This document shows, in pieces, positions 31,846 through 40,284 of a stretch of DNA of 64,000 nucleotides; position 1 is the first letter of the stretch; each line of letters begins with the position of its first letter. Source of the stretch: Zhengella sedimenti (GTDB lineage Bacteria; Pseudomonadota; Alphaproteobacteria; Rhizobiales; Rhizobiaceae). The notes beneath the pieces were generated by a model. That model had not been told where the DNA came from, ran no database searches, and worked only from the letters and a program-made list of their open reading frames with translations. The position numbers were made by a program, and so were the translations under genes. Where the stretch lies: contig NZ_JBKFFP010000001.1 in NCBI RefSeq assembly GCF_046506625.1, positions 682,001 through 746,000 on the forward strand, read 5' to 3'.

Positions 31846-32643
31846 ATGCTCAACCGGATTCTCATCACGGGCGCGGCGGGCGGCGTCGGCCGCCAGTTGC
31901 GTCCGCTGATCAGGCCATTGGCGCATCAACTCCGTTTGTCCGACATCGTCCCGGTCACGGATGCCGGGGATGGCGAGGAGGCGGTGACCTGCGATCTCGC
32001 GAACGCGGCGGCGGTCTCGGCCATGGTGAAGGGCTGCGACGCCATCGTCCATCTGGGCGGCATTTCGACCGAGCAATCGTGGGCGAGGATCCGCCCGGCC
32101 AATATCGACGGCGTGTTCCATCTTTATGAAGCGGCACGGGTGCATGGTGGCCCGCGCATTATCTTTGCCAGTTCCAATCATGTGGTCGGCTTCCACAGCC
32201 AGGACGAATTCCTGGACAATTGCGCCCCGCTTCGTCCCGACAGCCTCTATGGCGTGTCGAAATGCTTCGGCGAGGCGCTTGCGTCGATGTATCACGACAA
32301 GTTCGGCATCGAGACCGCCATCGTGCGCATCGGGTCCTGCTTTCCGGACGTGAAAGACCGGCGGATGCTGTCCACATGGTTCAGTGCTGGTGATTTTGCA
32401 CGCCTGATCGAGCGCTGCCTGACGGTGCCGCGCCTGGGCTGCCCGGTCATCTACGGGGTTTCGGACAACGACACGGTCTGGTGGGACAATGCCCGCGTCA
32501 GCCATCTCGGCTGGAAACCGCGCGATTCCTCGGAAAAGTTCCGCGCGGCAGTGGAGGCCGCCGGGCCGGCGCCTGATCGGGACGATCCGCTCGCCCGCTA
32601 CCAAGGCGGTGCCTTCACCGCCGAGCCGATCCACGAGGACTGA
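31846..32643 (+). CDS. udh: Uronate dehydrogenase
   Basis: A 265-aa NAD-dependent extended SDR oxidising D-galacturonate or D-glucuronate to the aldarolactone. It matches Agrobacterium Udh in length and motifs: LITGAAGGVGRQLRP, CDAIVHLGGIS, FASSNHVVGF, YGVSKCFGEALASMY, VRIGSC, RMLSTWFS and GWKPRD. The start follows AAGGAG. Its product is the substrate of Gci, encoded 2.7 kb away on the other strand under the same presumed GntR. Confidence 0.94.
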   Translation: MLNRILITGAAGGVGRQLRPLIRPLAHQLRLSDIVPVTDAGDGEEAVTCDLANAAAVSAMVKGCDAIVHLGGISTEQSWARIRPANIDGVFHLYEAARVHGGPRIIFASSNHVVGFHSQDEFLDNCAPLRPDSLYGVSKCFGEALASMYHDKFGIETAIVRIGSCFPDVKDRRMLSTWFSAGDFARLIERCLTVPRLGCPVIYGVSDNDTVWWDNARVSHLGWKPRDSSEKFRAAVEAAGPAPDRDDPLARYQGGAFTAEPIHED

Positions 32644-32667
32644 ACCGGCCGGAGGTGCGCCGCGAGT

Positions 32668-33594
32668 TCAGGCCGTGAAGGCGATGTCCGCGAGCGCTGC
32701 CTGCGGCATGAGCGCGCCGGGGTGGCGAATGACGCGGGCCGAGACCGAATGGGCGAAACGGGCCGCTTCCGCCGGGCCTTGTCCGGCAGCGCGGGCGGCC
32801 AGCCAGGCGCCATTGAAGGAATCGCCCGCGCCGGTGGTATCGACGGGGACGACGCGCTCCAGCCGGTCAATGTCCTGCGCGCCATCCGGCCCGGCAAGGA
32901 GCATGTCGCCGCCGCCGTTCTTCACCAGGACGGTTTCGGCGCCGGCCTTCCGGTAGCGCGCCGCGCAGGCGGCAAGCGAGTCATCGCCGAACACCGTCTT
33001 CTCGTCGTCGAAGCTCGGCAGGACGATGGCACAAGCGCCAGCTGCCGCCATGATCGCCTCGCGCATCGCTTCGGATGTTTCCCAGAGGCGGGGCCGGATG
33101 TTCGGATCGAACACGGTCAGCTTTCCGGCTGCACGGGCGGCCTGCGCCATGGCGATCAGCGCCGCCCGGCGGTCCGGCGCGAGGATTGCCAGCGTGATGC
33201 CGGAGAAATAGACGATGGCGGCCTCGCCGATGGCCGTCTCCAGCGCGATCTCGTCATCGGCCAGAAGCCGGGCCGCCGACTGGGACCGCCAATAGGTGAA
33301 GGCGCGCTCGCCGTCCTTCGTATCGATCAGGTAGAGACCGGGCTGGCGCTCGGGATCGCGGGCGATGTGCTCGGTGCCGATCCCGTTTTCCTGAAGGAAA
33401 GCGAGAATTCCGCCGGAATGGGCGTCATGTCCCAGCCGCGTGAAATAGCGGGTCTCCCAGCTTGCCCGTGGCGCCAGGGCGCGGAAATACCAGGCCGTGT
33501 TCAGCGTGTCGCCGGCATAGCCGAGGGCCCATGCGCCGTCCGGTCGCCTTGAGAACTCCAGCATGCATTCGCCGATCGACAGGAAGGCGTTCAT
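32668..33594 (-). CDS. kdgK: PfkB-family sugar kinase, 2-dehydro-3-deoxygluconokinase-like
   Basis: A 308-aa ribokinase-fold kinase: FLSIGECMLEF near the N-terminus, GYAGDTLNTAWY (substrate loop), and the C-terminal catalytic motif DTTGAGDSFNGAW with the Asp base. The pattern is that of KdgK, which phosphorylates 2-keto-3-deoxygluconate. The start at 33594 has GGGGACGG upstream; another ATG at 33618 directly follows the stop of the preceding gene. It is the last gene of the long leftward operon. No KDPG aldolase is in the window. Confidence 0.85.
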   Translation of the reverse strand: MNAFLSIGECMLEFSRRPDGAWALGYAGDTLNTAWYFRALAPRASWETRYFTRLGHDAHSGGILAFLQENGIGTEHIARDPERQPGLYLIDTKDGERAFTYWRSQSAARLLADDEIALETAIGEAAIVYFSGITLAILAPDRRAALIAMAQAARAAGKLTVFDPNIRPRLWETSEAMREAIMAAAGACAIVLPSFDDEKTVFGDDSLAACAARYRKAGAETVLVKNGGGDMLLAGPDGAQDIDRLERVVPVDTTGAGDSFNGAWLAARAAGQGPAEAARFAHSVSARVIRHPGALMPQAALADIAFTA

Positions 33595-33618
33595 TGTGTC
33601 CGTCCCCATGGCGTTCAT

Positions 33619-35007
33619 TCACAATACCTTGCCCGGATTGAGCAGGCCGCGCGGGTCGAGCGCGGCCTTGATGCGGGCCATGGTTTCAAGCTCGGCGCGC
33701 GCGCGGGTCTGGCCCAGCCAGGGTTTCTTTGAAAGGCCGATCCCGTGTTCGGCTGAAATGGTGCCGCCAAACTTGCCGACAAGCGCGTAGACCGTCTCCG
33801 CGATCACCTGCTTGGGCTGTTCGTGCGCGGACCTGTCGCGGACGACGATGTGCAGGTTGCCGTCGCCGACATGGCCGTAGAAGAGCGCGTGGGCGTCAGT
33901 GAGCGTTCCGGACAGGGCGGTGCGGCAGGCGATGGCGAATTCGTCCATGCGGGCGAGCGGCAGGCCGATGTCGAAGGCGACATGCGGCCCGAAGGTCCGG
34001 GCGAATTCGGAGACGGCGTCACGCACCGCCCAGAAATCGGCCACGTCCGCCTGCGACCGGGCGACGGCGGCATCGGCCAGCAGGCCGGATTCGGCGCGTG
34101 CTTCGAGGAAGGTGTCGAACCTGGCGCGGTCGAGGCTTTCATCGGTGCCCTGCACCTCGATCAGGACATGGAAGGCGTGGCCGGGCGCTATCGGCATGCG
34201 CAGGCCGGGTGTGGTTGACACGAGGTCCCAGTAATCGGCCCACATGACCTCGAAGGCCGACAGCATGGGGCCGAGCGCGCGCCGTGCATCGCGAAGCAGC
34301 GCCAGAACGCCATCATAGCTGTCGAGCGCGCAGACGGCGGCGGTTGAAAAGGCAGGCATCGGCGAAAGGCGAAGGACGGCACGCGTCACGATCCCCAGCG
34401 TGCCTTCCGAGCCGACGAAAAGCTGTTTCAGGTCATAGCCCGCATTGTTCTTGATCATGCGATTGAGGCTGGTGACGACCGTCCCGTCGGCCAGTACCGC
34501 CTCGATTCCCAGGACAAGGTCGCGCATCATGCCGTAACGGATGACGCGGTTTCCGCCGGCATTGGTGGCGATGTTGCCGCCGATGGTGCAGGAACCGCGC
34601 GCACCGAGATCGAGCGGCATGTACAGGTCCTGCGCGGCGGCGGCCTCCTGGACGCGCTCCAGCGGAACGCCGGCCTGCACGGTCATGGTGCCGCCGTCCG
34701 GGTCGATGTCCTCGATGGCCGCCATGCGTTCCAGCGACAGGGCGACGGCGCCCTCGACCGGCCGCGCGCCGCCGCACAGGCCGGTCAGACCGCCCTGCGG
34801 AACCACGGCCATGCCATGTTCGTGGCAGATTCGCATGGCCCGCGACACATCGGCGGTGCTCGCGGGGCGGATCAGTGCGAGTGGCGTGACATGCGAAAGG
34901 CCGCTCCAGTCATGCCTGTTGCGGTCCGGAACATCCGGGCCGATGGCCAGTGTCCGGTCGTCAAAGGCCGCGCGCAATGCGTCCGGAAAGGCGCCATGGG
35001 CGGCCAC
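33619..35007 (-). CDS. FAD-linked 2-hydroxyacid dehydrogenase (GlcD/D-lactate/D2HGDH family)
   Basis: A 462-aa VAO-fold flavoprotein. The FAD domain includes PQGGLTGLCGGA and GGNIATNAGGNRVIRYG; the C-terminal cap has GHVGDGNLH (metal ligand His) and SAEHGIGLSKKPWL. Such enzymes oxidise D-lactate, glycolate or D-2-hydroxyglutarate to the 2-keto acid, passing electrons to quinone or ETF. In this operon it could oxidise the glycolate or D-lactate released by the FAH-type hydrolase. A GTG start lies three bases after the preceding stop. Confidence 0.88.
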   Translation of the reverse strand: MAAHGAFPDALRAAFDDRTLAIGPDVPDRNRHDWSGLSHVTPLALIRPASTADVSRAMRICHEHGMAVVPQGGLTGLCGGARPVEGAVALSLERMAAIEDIDPDGGTMTVQAGVPLERVQEAAAAQDLYMPLDLGARGSCTIGGNIATNAGGNRVIRYGMMRDLVLGIEAVLADGTVVTSLNRMIKNNAGYDLKQLFVGSEGTLGIVTRAVLRLSPMPAFSTAAVCALDSYDGVLALLRDARRALGPMLSAFEVMWADYWDLVSTTPGLRMPIAPGHAFHVLIEVQGTDESLDRARFDTFLEARAESGLLADAAVARSQADVADFWAVRDAVSEFARTFGPHVAFDIGLPLARMDEFAIACRTALSGTLTDAHALFYGHVGDGNLHIVVRDRSAHEQPKQVIAETVYALVGKFGGTISAEHGIGLSKKPWLGQTRARAELETMARIKAALDPRGLLNPGKVL

Positions 35008-35010
35008 GCG

Positions 35011-35979
35011 TCACCCCTTTTTCACCAGGTGGGCGCATTCGGGCACAGGGGTCGTCACGGTGCCTTCATCGAAGTAGCGGACAAGGTTTTCCACCGTCAG
35101 GTCGCCCATGGCCCGGCGCGTCTCCACCGTGGCACTGCCGACATGGGGCAGGAGGACCACGTTTTCGAGCGGGAACAGGGCCTCGGGCACGTTGGGCTCG
35201 TTCTCGAAGACGTCGAGACCGGCGGCGCCAAGCCGGCCATCGAGCAGGGCATCGACCATTTCCTTCTCGTCGACGACGCTGCCGCGGGCGACATTGATGA
35301 GCGTGCCTTCCGGTCCGAGCGCCTCGATGACGTCGCGATTGACCAGCTTGTTCGTGGCTGCACCGCCCGGTGTGATGACGACGAGGTAATCCACGTCGCG
35401 GGCCATTTCGACGAGGTCGGCGCAATAGCGCCAGGATACATCCTTCGGGTTGCGGCTGTGATAGCTGATCTGGCAGCCGAAACCGGCCTCCAGCTTGCGC
35501 GCGATGGTCTCGCCGATACGGCCGAGACCGAGGATGCCGACCTTTTTGCCTTCGATGGAGGTTGTGAGCGGCGCGGCGCCGAAGCCGCTCCACTTGCCGG
35601 CGCGCACATAGGCATCGTCGCGCACGAGGCGGCGGGAGACCGCCAGCATGAGCAGGATGGCCGTGTTGGCGACGTCGTTGTTGAGCACGTTCGGCGTGTG
35701 CGTGACCAGGATGCCGCGTTCGGCCGCGGCCTTCGCGTCGATGGCGTCATAGCCGACGCCGAAACAGGAAACGACTTTCAGGTTCGGCAGTTTCGCCATG
35801 ATTTCCGGCTTCAGCCCGTCATGGCCGTTGGTGGCCACGGCGGCGATGCTTTTGCCCTTGTCCGCCAGAAAGGCGTCCCAGTCGGCCACGTCATTGGCCT
35901 TGTGGACCGTGAAACGGTCTTCGAGTGCGGCCATGGTGCGCGGCGTCGTGCCGCCGACGAGCAGGAGATCGGGTTTCAT
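35011..35979 (-). CDS. D-2-hydroxyacid dehydrogenase (glyoxylate/hydroxypyruvate reductase-like)
   Basis: A 322-aa NAD(P)-dependent reductase. The cofactor domain shows GILGLGRIGETIARKL; catalytic residues are Arg in NVARGSVVDE, Glu in ENEPNVPE and His in LLPHVGSAT. Members reduce glyoxylate, hydroxypyruvate or 2-ketogluconate. The next operon gene encodes an FAD enzyme working in the opposite direction. The start at 35979 is fixed by the MKPDLLLVG N-terminus. Confidence 0.9.
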   Translation of the reverse strand: MKPDLLLVGGTTPRTMAALEDRFTVHKANDVADWDAFLADKGKSIAAVATNGHDGLKPEIMAKLPNLKVVSCFGVGYDAIDAKAAAERGILVTHTPNVLNNDVANTAILLMLAVSRRLVRDDAYVRAGKWSGFGAAPLTTSIEGKKVGILGLGRIGETIARKLEAGFGCQISYHSRNPKDVSWRYCADLVEMARDVDYLVVITPGGAATNKLVNRDVIEALGPEGTLINVARGSVVDEKEMVDALLDGRLGAAGLDVFENEPNVPEALFPLENVVLLPHVGSATVETRRAMGDLTVENLVRYFDEGTVTTPVPECAHLVKKG

Positions 35980-36013
35980 GTCTGTATGCCTTTCTTTGCA
36001 CAGGGTCCGGCGT

Positions 36014-36766
36014 TCAGTAGGTTGCCCTGCCTCCGGAAATGTCGAACACGCCGGCGGTGGTGAATGCATTGTCGCGGCTGGCCATGAAGCAGATCATGGC
36101 CGCGATCTCGTCCACCTCGACGAAGCGGCCGCGCGGTATCTTCGAGAGCATCATGTCGATGAACTCGGGCTTCATCTGGTCGAAGATGCGGGTGCGCGCC
36201 GCCGCCGGGGTGATGCAGTTGACCGCTATGTCGTGGCCGGCCAGTTCCTTGCCGAGCGACTTGGTGAAGCCGATCACCCCGGCCTTCGAGGCCGAATAGG
36301 CCGCGCCGTTGGGATTGCCTTCCTTGCCGGCGATCGATGCCACGTTGACGATGCGGCCGTAACCGTTGGCCTTCAGGTGCGGAACCACCGCCTTGTTGGT
36401 GAAGAAGGTGCCGTTCAGGTTCAGGTTGATGATCCGGAGCCACTCTTCCTCCGGATAGGTTTCAACCGGGTCGTTGAGACCGGCGATGCCCGCCGAGTTG
36501 ACCAGGATGGACAGCTTGCCGAGGTCGCCCGCCGTGGCGGCCGCCGCGGCCTTGCAGGCTGCGGCATCGGTGATGTCGACCACGGCGGTGGAGCAGGCTG
36601 CACCCAGGGCCGCCTCCGCCTTTTCCAGCATGGCCGCGTCGATGTCCCACAGGCGCACGCGGGCGCCACCCTCGATCATGCGCCGGGCGGTCGCAAGGCC
36701 GATGCCCTGCGCCCCGCCGGTGATGACGGCCACCTCGCCGGAAAAGTCGTAGCGGTTTGCGGTCAC
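36014..36766 (-). CDS. SDR-family sugar-acid dehydrogenase
   Basis: A 250-aa classical SDR: VITGGAQGIGLATA, NSAGIAG, VASIAGKEG and YSASK. The GTG start overlaps the TGA of the FAH gene (GTGA), so translation is coupled to the hydrolase. It is similar to gluconate/3-oxoacyl-type SDRs and may oxidise a 2-keto-3-deoxy sugar acid to the diketo acid cleaved by the FAH protein, a step for which the DHRS6-like SDR at 39484 is the better candidate. Confidence 0.87.
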   Translation of the reverse strand: MTANRYDFSGEVAVITGGAQGIGLATARRMIEGGARVRLWDIDAAMLEKAEAALGAACSTAVVDITDAAACKAAAAATAGDLGKLSILVNSAGIAGLNDPVETYPEEEWLRIINLNLNGTFFTNKAVVPHLKANGYGRIVNVASIAGKEGNPNGAAYSASKAGVIGFTKSLGKELAGHDIAVNCITPAAARTRIFDQMKPEFIDMMLSKIPRGRFVEVDEIAAMICFMASRDNAFTTAGVFDISGGRATY

Positions 36767-37611
36767 GCGTCCGCCCTGACGGTCTGGCGCTGGCTGCCGA
36801 GTTTCTCGATGCCGAGCTCCATCACGTCGCCTTCCTTGAGGTAGACGGGTTCCGGCTTGATGCCCATGCCGACGCCGGGCGGCGTGCCGGTGGAAATGAC
36901 GTCGCCCGGATGCAGCGTGAACAGGGTGGACAGATGCGCGATGACCTGCGCCACGCTGAAGATCTGCGTCGCGGTATTGCCGTTCTGCATCCGCTTGCCG
37001 TTGACGTCCAGCCACATCTCCAGGTTCTGCGGATCGCACACCTCGTCGCGGGTGACCAGCCACGGGCCGGTGGGGCCGAAGGTGTCGCAGGACTTGCCCT
37101 TGGTCCACTGGCCGGTGAGCTGGGTCTGGTAGCGGCGTTCGGAGACGTCATTGATCACGCAATAGCCGGCGACGTGGTCCAGCGCCTCGGCTTCGGTTAC
37201 GTATTTCGCGGTCTTGCCGATGATGACACCCAGTTCAACCTCCCAGTCGGTATGGGTGGAGCCGCGCGGCATCACCACGTCGTCATTGGGGCCGACAATG
37301 GCGGAATTGGCCTTCATGAACAGGATCGGATGTTCGGGGATGGCGGCGCCAGTTTCGGCGGCGTGGTCGGAGAAGTTCAGGCCGATGCACATGAACTTGC
37401 CGATCTGGCCGACGCAGGGGCCGATGCGCGGATTGCCTTCCACCTTCGGCAGCGAAGCGGTGTCGAGCGCGGCGAGACGCGCAAGGCTCTCGTCGGAAAT
37501 GGTGGCGCCGGTGATGTCGGCCACATGGGCCGACAGGTCGCGCAACGCGCCTTCGGCGTCGATCAGGCCGGGCTTTTCCGCGCCGGGATTGCCGTAACGA
37601 ACGAGTTTCAT
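36763..37611 (-). CDS. Fumarylacetoacetate-hydrolase-family 2,4-diketo-3-deoxy acid hydrolase
   Basis: A 282-aa FAH-fold enzyme. It shows CIGLNFSDHAAE, FMKANSAIVGPNDDVVMP, metal ligands in DWEVELGVIIG (E-x-E) and the later Asp of VINDVSER, then GKSCDTFGPTGPWLV and STGTPPGVGMG. In L-rhamnose, L-fucose and pentose pathways, members hydrolyse 2,4-diketo-3-deoxy sugar acids to pyruvate plus lactate or glycolate. It sits directly after the IlvD-type dehydratase and before an SDR, which matches such a pathway. Confidence 0.88.
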   Translation of the reverse strand: MKLVRYGNPGAEKPGLIDAEGALRDLSAHVADITGATISDESLARLAALDTASLPKVEGNPRIGPCVGQIGKFMCIGLNFSDHAAETGAAIPEHPILFMKANSAIVGPNDDVVMPRGSTHTDWEVELGVIIGKTAKYVTEAEALDHVAGYCVINDVSERRYQTQLTGQWTKGKSCDTFGPTGPWLVTRDEVCDPQNLEMWLDVNGKRMQNGNTATQIFSVAQVIAHLSTLFTLHPGDVISTGTPPGVGMGIKPEPVYLKEGDVMELGIEKLGSQRQTVRADA

Positions 37612-37635
37612 GAACTATCCTTGTGGTCTTTCGGG

Positions 37636-39435
37636 TCAATGGTTGTTGCGTGGGACATGGCGGTTGCCGATGTCACGATAAGTGTCGGCGTCCTTCAGCG
37701 TCATGCCCTCGGCGAAGGGTTGCACCTTTTCGCGGAAGATCTGCTGCCAGGGGGACTGGCTCTCGGGGACCGGGAAGCCGCCCCGGTCGTCGAGGGCCTT
37801 GCGCCGGGCCGACAACTCCTCGTCGGATACCAGCATGTCGGCTGTGCATTTCCTCAGGTCGATGCGCACGCGGTCGCCGGTTTTCAGCAGCGCAAGCCCG
37901 CCGCCGGCGGCTGCCTCCGGCGAGGCGTTCAGGATGGAAGGCGAACCGGATGTGCCCGACTGGCGTCCGTCGCCGACGCAGGCCAGCGACGAGACACCCT
38001 TCTTGATGAGGTAGGCGGGCGGGCGCATGTTCACCACTTCCGCCCCGCCCGGATAGCCGATCGGCCCGGCACCGCGCATGAACAGGATGCAGTGCTCGTC
38101 GATGTCGAGGGATGGATCGTCGATGCGCTTGTGGAAATCCTCCGGCCCGTCGAAGACGACGGCGCGGCCCTCGAAGGCCTCCGGGTCGTCCGGGTTGGAG
38201 AGATAACGCTTGCGGAATTCCTCCGAGATGACCGAGGTCTTCATGATGGCGCTGTCGAAGAGGTTGCCCTTCAGGTTGATGAAGCCGGCGCTCTTCTTCA
38301 TCGGCTCGCCGATGGGCTTGATGACATCAGTGTTGACGATCTCGCGGCCGGAGCAGTTCTCGGCCATGGTCTTGCCGTTCGCGGTGATGGCGTCGGGGTG
38401 CGGCAGGAGGCCGGCCTTCAGCAGTTCGTTGACGACAGCCGGAACGCCGCCGGCGCGGTGGTAATCCTCGCCGAGATATTCGCCGGCCGGCTGGAGGTTG
38501 ACGATGAGCGGAATGTCGTGGCCGAGCTTCTGCCAGTCGTCATTGGCGAGCGGCACGCCGAGATGGCGGGCGATGGCGTTGAGGTGGATGGGCGCATTGG
38601 TCGAGCCGCCGATGGCGGAGTTGACGACGATGGCGTTCTCGAAGGCCTCGCGCGTCATGATCTGCGAGGGCTTGAGGTCCTCGTGCACCATGTCGACGAT
38701 GCGCCGGCCCGTCTCGTAGGCCATCTGGCCGCGCTCGCGGTAGGGCGCGGGGATGGCCGCCGAACCCGGCATCTGCATGCCGAGCGCCTCGGCCAGCGAA
38801 TTCATCGTCGTGGCCGTGCCCATCGTGTTGCAATAGCCGGTGGACGGCGCGGAGGAGGCGACCAGTTCGGCAAAGCCGGCATCGTCGATCAAGCCGGCGG
38901 CGTGGAGTTCGCGTGCCTTCCAGACGATGGTGCCGGAACCCGTGCGCTCGCCGCGATACCAGCCGTTGAGCATGGGACCGACGGAAAAGGCGATGGCCGG
39001 GATATTGACCGTGGCCGCGGCCATCAGCAGGGCGGGCGTGGTCTTGTCGCAGCCGATGTTCAGAACCACGCCGTCGATCGGGTAGCCGAACAGCGATTCC
39101 ACCAGCGACAGGTAGGCCAGGTTGCGGTCGAGCATGGCGGTTGGCCGCTTGCCGGTCTCCTGGATCGGATGGACCGGGATTTCCATCGGCGTGCCGCCAG
39201 CGGCGATGATGCCGTCGCGCAGGCGCTTTGTCAGTTCGATATGATGGCGGTTGCAGGGCGACAGATCGGAACCGGTCTGGGCAATGCCGATGATCGGCTT
39301 GCTGCCCTTGAGTTCCTCAAGCGTCAGGCCGTAGTTGAGATAGCGCTCGAGGTAGAGCGCGGTCATTTCCGCGTCGTCGGGATTGTTGAACCATTGCCGG
39401 GAACGCAGGCTGGCGGGGTCTTTTTTCTTCGTCAT
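37636..39435 (-). CDS. IlvD/Edd-family sugar-acid dehydratase, D-xylonate dehydratase-like
   Basis: A 599-aa iron-sulfur dehydratase closely resembling Caulobacter XylD: RSRQWFNNPDD, GIAQTGSDLSPCNRHH, GCDKTTPA, GHCNTMGT-like GYCNTMGTATTMN, GAGPIGYPG, GDGRQSGTSGSPS and a C-terminal RNNH. The cluster cysteines in SPCN, GCDK and YCNT are present. It would convert an aldonate to its 2-keto-3-deoxy acid. Relatives act on xylonate, arabonate, galactonate or fuconate, so the sugar is open. Confidence 0.9.
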   Translation of the reverse strand: MTKKKDPASLRSRQWFNNPDDAEMTALYLERYLNYGLTLEELKGSKPIIGIAQTGSDLSPCNRHHIELTKRLRDGIIAAGGTPMEIPVHPIQETGKRPTAMLDRNLAYLSLVESLFGYPIDGVVLNIGCDKTTPALLMAAATVNIPAIAFSVGPMLNGWYRGERTGSGTIVWKARELHAAGLIDDAGFAELVASSAPSTGYCNTMGTATTMNSLAEALGMQMPGSAAIPAPYRERGQMAYETGRRIVDMVHEDLKPSQIMTREAFENAIVVNSAIGGSTNAPIHLNAIARHLGVPLANDDWQKLGHDIPLIVNLQPAGEYLGEDYHRAGGVPAVVNELLKAGLLPHPDAITANGKTMAENCSGREIVNTDVIKPIGEPMKKSAGFINLKGNLFDSAIMKTSVISEEFRKRYLSNPDDPEAFEGRAVVFDGPEDFHKRIDDPSLDIDEHCILFMRGAGPIGYPGGAEVVNMRPPAYLIKKGVSSLACVGDGRQSGTSGSPSILNASPEAAAGGGLALLKTGDRVRIDLRKCTADMLVSDEELSARRKALDDRGGFPVPESQSPWQQIFREKVQPFAEGMTLKDADTYRDIGNRHVPRNNH

Positions 39436-39483
39436 GATCGGGTCTCTTCGGTCAGGGGCAGTCGGCAGTTGGATGGCAGGCGG

Positions 39484-40233
39484 TCAGATGGACCAGCCGC
39501 CGTCGATCACGCAGGCCTGCCCCGTGGTGAACGCACTTTCGTCTGAAGCAAGGTAGACGGCAAGGGCCGCGATCTCCTCGGGCCTGCCGATCCGCCCCAT
39601 GGGCTGGCGGGCGATGAAGGCCGCCATGGCTGCCTCGTAGTCTCCGGTGGCGCGCAGCCGGTCATGCAGCGAGGGGCTTTCGACGGTCCCAGGACAGATG
39701 GCGTTGCAGCGCACGCCCTTCGTCACGAAATCCTGGGCGACCGACTTGGTCAGGCCGATCACGGCCGCCTTGGTGGTGCCGTAGATGAAGCGGTTGGGCG
39801 CAGCCGTCACCGAGGAGGCCACGGAGGCGATGTTGACGATGGAACCCGATCCGCGTTCCAGCATGGCCGGAAGCGCTGCGCGGATGGTGCGGTACATGGA
39901 GCGCACGTTCAGGTCGAAGGCGAAATCCCATTCCTCGTCGGTGGAATCGAGGATCGTGCCGTGATGGACGAAGCCCGCGCAGTTGAACAGGATGTCGGGG
40001 TCGGCCCGTTTCACGCCTTGCGCGACGGAATCATCCGAGCGCGCGTCGAGCACGAAAGTCTCGATGTTCGGGTGGCCCAGCGCGGCCAGATCCGCCAGCG
40101 CCGTCTCGTTGATGTCGGTGGCGAAAACCCTGGCGCCCTCGTCGGCCATGGCGACGGCGGTGGCCCGCCCGATCCCCTGGCCGGCAGCGGTCGCCAGCGC
40201 CCTCTTGCCTTCAAGTCTCAGTCTGTTGCCCAT
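39484..40233 (-). CDS. SDR resembling 2-keto-3-deoxy-L-fuconate dehydrogenase (DHRS6-like)
   Basis: A 249-aa SDR that strongly resembles the DHRS6 group: TAAGQGIGRATA, FNCAGFVHHGTILD, WDFAFDLNVRSMYRTI, YGTTKAAVIGLTKSVA, NAICPGTVESPSL, IDGGWSI. Bacterial members oxidise 2-keto-3-deoxy-L-fuconate at C4 to the diketo acid, the substrate of FAH-type hydrolases such as the one at 36763-37611. The start at 40233 (MGNRLRLEG) is chosen by homology. Confidence 0.88.
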   Translation of the reverse strand: MGNRLRLEGKRALATAAGQGIGRATAVAMADEGARVFATDINETALADLAALGHPNIETFVLDARSDDSVAQGVKRADPDILFNCAGFVHHGTILDSTDEEWDFAFDLNVRSMYRTIRAALPAMLERGSGSIVNIASVASSVTAAPNRFIYGTTKAAVIGLTKSVAQDFVTKGVRCNAICPGTVESPSLHDRLRATGDYEAAMAAFIARQPMGRIGRPEEIAALAVYLASDESAFTTGQACVIDGGWSI

Positions 40234-40284
40234 CGTTTCACGCGTCCCTTGCAATTCGGCTTGCGCCATCCATTCCCGGCAGTG

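Noticed and set aside
36757..39546. A 929-codon rightward open frame
   Set aside because: It is the antisense shadow of the FAH and IlvD/Edd genes, a common artefact in high-GC DNA; the translation has no recognisable domain.
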